Positions 6,227 through 10,293 of a stretch of 10,293 nucleotides of DNA are shown here, one piece after another. The translations under genes and the position numbers were made by a program. The stretch is from Acidimicrobiales bacterium (GTDB lineage Bacteria > Actinomycetota > Acidimicrobiia > Acidimicrobiales > Poriferisodalaceae), in contig JAGQSP010000064.1 in the NCBI GenBank assembly GCA_020439485.1, positions 1-10,293 of the forward strand. Direction: 5' to 3'. The notes beneath the pieces are model-generated. The model was not told where the DNA came from, did no database searches, and saw only the letters and a program-made list of their open reading frames with translations. Within the stretch, counting starts at the first letter, position 1; each line of letters begins with the position of its first letter.

Positions 6227-6838
6227 GTGCCATCGCTGTTCCAACGCACATTGCTGTACCTCGGCCTTGCGCCCGAGGAAGAGTACGACGATCTCGACGT
6301 CGAGTCAGATGTCGAGGCCGAGCGTCGCCCGGCCTATGGGGCTCCGGGCCGTCAAGCGGCTGCTCAAACGCCCGCCGCTGCGGTTCGTCCGGTTGCGGCC
6401 GAGCCCGAGCCGGTTCATCAAACCTCGGCTCCCGACATCGAGCAGGGTGCGGTCAGGACGATCGGCCGTGACGAGGCGGCCGCTGCGGGCGCCAAGGTCA
6501 GCCCACTCCCGTCTGCCGGCGGTGCTCACACCGGCACCCCCTCGGTCAGGACCTTCCCCGTGTCCAACTCCAAGCCCTACATCGTCGCTCCTCAGCAGTT
6601 CAACGAGGCCCAGTCGCTAGCCGATCGTTTCAAGGCCGATCAGGCGGTGATCCTCAACCTCCAAGAGGTCGAACGAGATCTTCGGCGGCGTCTGATCGAT
6701 TTCGCAAGTGGCCTTTCCTATGGTCTCGGCGGCCGGATGGAACGCGTCGCCGATGGTGTTTATCTGCTCACGCCGGCCAACGTCGAGGTCAGCCAGGAAG
6801 AGCGCCAGCGCCTCAGCGAGCGCGGCCTTCACCACTGA
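6227..6838 (+). CDS. sepF: Cell division protein SepF (FtsZ membrane anchor)
   Basis: SepF tethers FtsZ filaments to the membrane and organises the Z ring. It takes the place of FtsA in Actinobacteria. The 203-residue protein starts at GTG with a short amphipathic membrane-binding helix (MPSLFQRTLLYLGLAP, 1-16). An acidic EEEYDDLD patch follows, then a Pro/Ala-rich flexible linker (about 30-105). The C-terminal SepF core (about 107-192) shows KPYIVAPQQFNEAQSLADRF, AVILNLQEVERDLRRRLIDF, SGLSYGLGGRMERVADGVYLLTP and NVEVSQEE. This core dimerises and holds the FtsZ tail, and the matching tail DVPSFLK is present in the FtsZ encoded upstream. The gene follows a tandem repeat array and probably has its own promoter. 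The linker is long for the family. Identification is secure. Confidence 0.96.
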   Translation: MPSLFQRTLLYLGLAPEEEYDDLDVESDVEAERRPAYGAPGRQAAAQTPAAAVRPVAAEPEPVHQTSAPDIEQGAVRTIGRDEAAAAGAKVSPLPSAGGAHTGTPSVRTFPVSNSKPYIVAPQQFNEAQSLADRFKADQAVILNLQEVERDLRRRLIDFASGLSYGLGGRMERVADGVYLLTPANVEVSQEERQRLSERGLHH

Positions 6839-6862
6839 CACCTATCGGAGAACGCTCGTTCA

Positions 6863-7120
6863 ATGGCCGACATCTTGTGCATGCTCACGACGCTGTACCT
6901 CCTGATCTTGATCGGGCGGTTCCTCATGAGCTTCATCCCGATCGCTCCCGACTCGCCGGTCGCACCGGTTCGGTCGGTGCTGTTTTCGTTGACCGAGCCG
7001 GTCTTGGCACCGCTTCGCCGCAGCGTTCCGCCGGTGCGCGTTGGTGCTGTGGCACTCGACCTTTCGCCGTGGATCGTGCTGCTCGGTTTGTACGTCATAA
7101 GGGCGCTGCTCGGTTGTTGA
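6863..7120 (+). CDS. yggT: YggT family small membrane protein
   Basis: YggT proteins are small integral membrane proteins of unproven function. They are linked to division in dcw clusters, to osmotic stress in E. coli, and to thylakoid/nucleoid placement in plastids. This one has 85 residues with two predicted membrane helices (about 4-24 and 64-84). The family core lies between them: SLTEPVLAPLRRSVPP followed by LDLSPWIVLLGLY. It begins 24 bases after sepF and ends 107 bases before divIVA, an order kept across Actinobacteria. A GGAG is present 12 bases before the ATG, which is rather far, so coupling to sepF is likely. A perfect hairpin covers the stop codon. The family call is firm; the function is unknown. 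Confidence 0.93.
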   Translation: MADILCMLTTLYLLILIGRFLMSFIPIAPDSPVAPVRSVLFSLTEPVLAPLRRSVPPVRVGAVALDLSPWIVLLGLYVIRALLGC

Positions 7121-7125
7121 GCAGC
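7105..7125 (+). terminator. Hairpin over the yggT stop, possible U-less terminator
   Basis: GCTGCTC (7105-7111) and GAGCAGC (7119-7125) are perfect complements around a 7-base loop that runs into the yggT stop. No T run follows. A second small inverted repeat, ATAAC/GTTAT (7128-7132 and 7137-7141, GGGT loop), comes directly after. Together they could end or trim the sepF-yggT message before the divIVA promoter. Confidence 0.4.
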
Positions 7126-7210
7126 AGATAACGGGTGTTATGGGCGTAGGGGTGCTGGAAGCGGCATAGTTGCTGGGTTTTCTTCCGCCCTGTTGCGCGC
7201 CGACGATGCT

Positions 7211-7219
7211 TGCTACCCT
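7211..7219 (+). promoter_or_regulatory. Candidate extended -10 promoter for a leaderless divIVA message
   Basis: TGCTACCCT holds TACCCT (7214-7219), fitting TANNNT, with a TG two bases upstream as in extended -10 sites. Transcription would begin about 7226, two bases before ATG 7228. No ribosome site is present upstream of that ATG. Leaderless messages with exactly this spacing are common in Actinobacteria. The -35 region is weak (TTGCGC at 7193-7198, 15-base spacer). Confidence 0.5.
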
Positions 7220-7227
7220 GCGTGGCC

Positions 7228-8751
7228 ATGGAACTCACACCACAGCTGCTCGAAACCCAGCAGTTCCCCGAGAAGTGGCGCGGCTACGACCAGGACGCCG
7301 TCGACGAGTTTCTCGAGCGTGTCGGTGTCGCGGTGGCAGAACTCCAAGATCGGCTTCGCACCACCACCGAGCGTCTACGAGAACTCGAGGCCTCCGGCGG
7401 TGCTGCGCCCGCGCCAGCGCCGGCTCCCGAGCCCGTGTTGGCTCCGGTTGCCCGCACCAGCGAGACCGAGGCCAACCAGGTGGCCCGTGCCCTGATACTG
7501 GCTCAAGAGGCCGCTGATCGGGCTGTGGCCGAGGCCGAGGCCCAGGCCGAGTCGATTGTCGCCGGAGCCAACGTCGAGGCTGAGCGGATCCGCACAGAGG
7601 CGGCTGCCGAGGCTGCCCGGTTGACCGATGACGCCGAGCGCAAGCATCTGCTGGCCCAATCGAAGCTCGACGATGCCGACGCCCATGTCGCCAAGCTCGC
7701 CGATGATGCGTTGGCCGGGGCACGCGCCGAGGCCGAACGTGTCCTCGCCGAGGCCAACTCCAACGCCGAGCGCACCATCGCCGATGCTCGTGCCCAGGCC
7801 GACACGATGGTGTCCGATGCCCGTTCGGCCGCCGAGCGCGAGGCTGCCGGTTCGATAGCGGCGCGCGCCGACGAGTTGGCCGCGCTCGAGCGTCGCGTCG
7901 CCGAACGTCAGGCCCAATCCGACCGCATCTCGGTCGAACTCCACGAGCGCGAGGCAGCCTTGCGCGACGTGGTCGGTCAGCTCGAGTCGCTGGTGGGACG
8001 CTTCGGTTCTTTGTCGTCGCAGCCGGCCCGCCCGGGCCTGGTTTCGGTCGACAGCGAGCCATCGAGGCCGACGCTCACCGTGGTCGAGAACCTTGCGGCC
8101 GATAGCGGGTCCGAAGACGTCCAGGCCGATGAGCCCGTCGAGTTTGTCTCCGACATCGACACCGACACTGTCATCGACAGTGACACCGTCATCGACAGCG
8201 ACACTGCGTCAGTCGACGAAACAGACGACGCCGACGATGCCGGCCCGGCGTTCACCGCCGATTCGGCCCCGGCGCTCGACGACGAAATCGAAGCCACCGA
8301 CGACGCCGTCGACGAAACCGTGGCGGCCGAGGTCGACGAGACATCAGAGGTCGACTCGGTCGACGCACCCACGGGTGCGACCGTCGACGACTTCTGGGGA
8401 GACGACTCGAGCCCCACTGCGTCGGGCCAGGCTGAGGCCACATCGCCGGTCGACAACGGCGGGGTCGGCGAAGCTGCGGTGTCGTCGATCGCCGATCAGA
8501 TCGATGAAGAGGTGGTCATCGACCTGACCGAGTCCGAGACGGTGCTGGCCGGAAACGCAATCAACGCCGACAGCGACGACATCGACGATCTTTGGGCCGA
8601 CGTGTCCTCGAGCGATCGTTCAGCGGTCGTCGATGACCCATTCCTGGCTGCTCTGCGCGGACCCGACCGGGTCGAGTTCGACGGCGACGGCGAACCCGAC
8701 GACGATCGGTCCGGCTTCAGGCGCCGGCGTCGCACACGGCGCCTGACCTGA
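7228..8751 (+). CDS. divIVA: DivIVA/Wag31-like polar growth and septum protein with long acidic tail
   Basis: DivIVA proteins bind curved membrane at poles and septa and steer wall growth (Wag31 in mycobacteria). This one has 507 residues. Residues 1-54 are the DivIVA lipid-binding domain: LTPQLLETQQF, then WRGYDQDAVDEFLERV. They align residue for residue with B. subtilis DivIVA from Met1, which fixes ATG 7228 over the in-frame TTG 7210. Trp17 replaces the membrane-inserting Phe17, and Arg18 is kept. A Pro/Ala linker (55-75) is followed by an Ala/Glu/Arg-rich coiled coil (about 78-265). The rest (about 280-490) is very Asp/Glu-rich and presumably disordered, with a TVIDSD repeat and two DD-[FL]-W motifs (Trp390, Trp456). 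The protein ends in the basic tail RRRRRTRRLT. It is much longer than ordinary DivIVA (about 160-280), as in Streptomyces. Role by homology and position. Confidence 0.92.
   Translation: MELTPQLLETQQFPEKWRGYDQDAVDEFLERVGVAVAELQDRLRTTTERLRELEASGGAAPAPAPAPEPVLAPVARTSETEANQVARALILAQEAADRAVAEAEAQAESIVAGANVEAERIRTEAAAEAARLTDDAERKHLLAQSKLDDADAHVAKLADDALAGARAEAERVLAEANSNAERTIADARAQADTMVSDARSAAEREAAGSIAARADELAALERRVAERQAQSDRISVELHEREAALRDVVGQLESLVGRFGSLSSQPARPGLVSVDSEPSRPTLTVVENLAADSGSEDVQADEPVEFVSDIDTDTVIDSDTVIDSDTASVDETDDADDAGPAFTADSAPALDDEIEATDDAVDETVAAEVDETSEVDSVDAPTGATVDDFWGDDSSPTASGQAEATSPVDNGGVGEAAVSSIADQIDEEVVIDLTESETVLAGNAINADSDDIDDLWADVSSSDRSAVVDDPFLAALRGPDRVEFDGDGEPDDDRSGFRRRRRTRRLT
8164..8205 (+). 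repeat. 18-bp in-frame repeat in the divIVA acidic tail
   Basis: Two 18-bp units (8164-8181 and 8182-8199) differ at two third-codon positions, and a 6-base third start (8200-8205) follows. Each encodes DTVIDS. Unit length is a multiple of three, so copy changes would keep the frame and only lengthen or shorten the disordered tail. Confidence 0.85.
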
Positions 8752-8760
8752 GGCCTCAGG
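8747..8760. other. Perfect 14-bp palindrome spanning both convergent stop codons
   Basis: CCTGAGGCCTCAGG is its own reverse complement. It contains the divIVA TGA (8749-8751) and the ileS TGA (8756-8758, minus strand). As RNA it could form only a 5-bp stem with a GGCC loop, so on its own it is a weak terminator. Confidence 0.85.
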
Positions 8761-10293
8761 CCTTGGCGACGCCCAGGCTTGCCTGGGCGCCGCCCACCTT
8801 CACCAACTTGGCGTCGGTGACAGGCTCATCCGAGATGGCCACCGAGTCGGCAAGAACCGCGCCGGCGATCATCTTGCGGTAAGCGTCGACGACCGACACC
8901 ACAGACGCGTCGGCAGCGATGGTCACCTCGATGCGGTCGGTCACGGCCAGATCCAGGTCCTTGCGGATCTGTTGGATGTGTCTGATCAGGTCGCGGGCCT
9001 GGCCTTCTGCTTCCAGCTCGGGGGTCACCTCGGTGTCGAGGACCACGACCGCATCGTTGGTCCGAAGGCCCGCAGCCGCGGTGCCTTCGCGGGCCACCAG
9101 ACCCAGCTCGAACTGATCGGGTGTCAGCGTTCGGCCGGCCACCGTGACTGTGCCATCGCTGTTCGCGCTCCACTCTCCGCGCTTGGCGGCGCCAAAGACA
9201 ACCTGCACATCGCCGCCCAGCACCGGGCCGAGCACCTTGCCGTTGGGCTTGAGGACGAACTCGGCGAGATCGCCGATCTCGTCAAACAGTTCGACCTGCT
9301 TGACGTTCAGCTCGTCGGCGATCAACGACCTCAGCTCGTCGAGGTTGCTGGCGCGGTGGCCGGCCACGGTCAGCTTCGAAAGCGGAAGGCGTACGCGCAG
9401 GCCGGCGTCCTCTCGTAGGCGCAGGCCCACCGATGCGACGTCGCGAACGCGGTCCATGTGGTCGACCAGGTCTGGATCGGATGGGAGCTCGTCGAGCGAA
9501 GGCCACGACGTCAGGTGGACCGACTGGCCTCCGGTGAGCCCGCCGTAGATCTCCTCGGTGATCATCGGAAGCAACGGCGCAGCGACCCGGCACAGCGTGG
9601 TGAGAGCCGTGTACAGGGTGTCGTATGCGTCGTCCTTATGGGCGCTGGTCTCGGCCGCGGGCGCCCAGAAGCGATCGCGGCTGCGGCGGATGTACCAGTT
9701 GTTGAGGGCGTCGATGAACGCCTGGATCTCGGCGGTGGCACCCGGGAGGTCGTAGGCGTCCATTCGCTCGGTGACGGCCTCGACGAGGCCCCGGGTCTTG
9801 GCGAGGATGTACCGGTCGAGCAGGTGGGTGCTGTCGCTGCGCAGCTCGGCTCGATAGCCGTCGGCGTTCGCGTACAGGGTGAAGAAGCTGTACGCGTTCC
9901 AGATGGGCAGCAGGACCTGGCGAACCACGTCGTCGATGCCGGCGTCGTCGAGTCGGAGATCGCCACCTCGGACGATGGGCGACGCCATGAGGTACCAGCG
10001 CAGGGCGTCGGCGCCCTTGGACGAGAAGATCTCGTCGGGCTCGGTGTAGTTGCGCAGCTTCTTGGAGAGCTTGAGGCCCTTGGCGTCGAGCACGATGCCG
10101 TGACAGATCACGTTCTGGAACGCCGGCTTGTCGAAGAGGGCACCGGCCAACACGTGCAGGGTGTAGAACCAGCCGCGCGTCTGGTTGATGTACTCGACGA
10201 TGAAGTCGGCCGGGAAGTGCTCCTCGAACCACTCCTTGTTCTCGAAGGGATAGTGGACCTGGGCGAAGGGCATCGAGCCGGACTCGAACCAGC
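8756..10293 (-). CDS. ileS: Isoleucyl-tRNA synthetase, C-terminal part (partial at right edge)
   Basis: IleRS charges tRNA-Ile in the cytoplasm. The visible 511 residues are the C-terminal half; the frame is open to the edge, and the HIGH motif and editing domain lie outside. The sequence begins WFESGSMPFAQ, part of the conserved class I IleRS catalytic core, with EYINQTRGWFYTLH and NVICHGIVLDAKG following. The KMSKS loop reads KLSKK (10058-10072), followed by LRNYTEP. The anticodon-binding helical domain has LPIWNAYSFFTLY and NNWYIRRSRDRFW. The C-terminal domain (VLGPVLGGDVQVV, then EAEGQARDLIRHIQQIRKDLDL) is the DUF5915 type of the eukaryote-like IleRS (type 2), without the zinc-binding cysteines of the E. 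coli enzyme. It converges on divIVA with 4 bases between stops. Identification is secure; the type 2 assignment is inferred from the tail. Confidence 0.95.
   Translation of the reverse strand, partial: WFESGSMPFAQVHYPFENKEWFEEHFPADFIVEYINQTRGWFYTLHVLAGALFDKPAFQNVICHGIVLDAKGLKLSKKLRNYTEPDEIFSSKGADALRWYLMASPIVRGGDLRLDDAGIDDVVRQVLLPIWNAYSFFTLYANADGYRAELRSDSTHLLDRYILAKTRGLVEAVTERMDAYDLPGATAEIQAFIDALNNWYIRRSRDRFWAPAAETSAHKDDAYDTLYTALTTLCRVAAPLLPMITEEIYGGLTGGQSVHLTSWPSLDELPSDPDLVDHMDRVRDVASVGLRLREDAGLRVRLPLSKLTVAGHRASNLDELRSLIADELNVKQVELFDEIGDLAEFVLKPNGKVLGPVLGGDVQVVFGAAKRGEWSANSDGTVTVAGRTLTPDQFELGLVAREGTAAAGLRTNDAVVVLDTEVTPELEAEGQARDLIRHIQQIRKDLDLAVTDRIEVTIAADASVVSVVDAYRKMIAGAVLADSVAISDEPVTDAKLVKVGGAQASLGVAKA
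8770..8789. terminator. GC-rich perfect inverted repeat, possible terminator for divIVA
   Basis: CGCCCAGGC (8770-8778) and GCCTGGGCG (8781-8789) are perfect 9-bp arms around TT. It lies 18 bases beyond the divIVA stop, inside the last codons of ileS on the other strand. The RNA hairpin would be very stable but has no T run, so it fits a U-less (I-shaped) terminator as proposed for actinobacteria. Termination is inferred. Confidence 0.5.

Noticed and set aside
5313..6251. Minus-strand frames with internally repeated peptides opposite yggS and the 50-bp array
   Set aside because: The repeated peptides come only from the tandem DNA repeat. The period of 50 shifts the frame between units, and no ribosome site or domain supports a gene.
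7235..8062. Large minus-strand frames opposite the divIVA coiled coil
   Set aside because: Periodic Ala/Arg/Glu codons give long open antisense frames by composition; the sense frame carries the clear DivIVA domain.
1..10293. A new defence, mobile or biosynthetic system
   Set aside because: Every sizeable gene is a recognised core dcw or housekeeping gene in an order known from other Actinobacteria. No tRNA, integrase, transposase, terminal repeat or composition break was seen.

Overview
The window is a high-GC actinobacterial stretch of the division and cell wall (dcw) cluster, running left to right, with one convergent gene at the right end. Three things point to Actinobacteria. The gene order ftsZ, pgeF (ylmD), yggS, sepF, yggT, divIVA is the one known from Mycobacterium and Streptomyces. 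There is no ftsA between ftsQ and ftsZ. The ileS fragment looks like the actinobacterial/eukaryote-like type. Several residues in otherwise invariant motifs differ from mycobacterial and streptomycete proteins, so a deeper lineage such as Acidimicrobiia is my guess, but the sequence alone does not prove it.

Layout. Positions 1-213 hold the C-terminal end of murG. It overlaps murC (200-1630), which overlaps murB (1623-2603), which overlaps ftsQ (2600-3412). This tightly overlapping run makes and reduces peptidoglycan precursors and ends in a divisome membrane protein. A 160-bp gap follows, with a candidate promoter and two stem-loops, and then ftsZ (3573-4670). Two short hairpins lie between ftsZ and pgeF (best start 4744, stop 5373). 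The pgeF stop overlaps the yggS start (5370-6056).

The yggS stop codon lies inside the first of 2.8 copies of a 50-bp tandem repeat (6052-6192). After the repeat come sepF (6227-6838), yggT (6863-7120), a hairpin over the yggT stop, and a large divIVA-like gene (7228-8751) that looks leaderless. ileS (8756 to the right edge, minus strand) converges on divIVA with only 4 bases between the two stop codons.

How the genes work together. MurG, MurC and MurB build UDP-MurNAc-peptide and lipid II. FtsZ forms the Z ring. SepF replaces FtsA as the membrane anchor of FtsZ in this phylum. FtsQ belongs to the divisome core. DivIVA marks poles and septa and directs wall growth. PgeF edits mis-made precursors. 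YggS and YggT are conserved partners of unclear direct role in division.

I see no mobile element, phage, CRISPR, defence or secondary-metabolite system. The window is mostly ordinary core genome. The points worth a second look are the 50-bp repeat array, the structured ftsZ leader, the long acidic DivIVA tail with a duplicated tryptophan motif, and the palindromic convergent gene ends.
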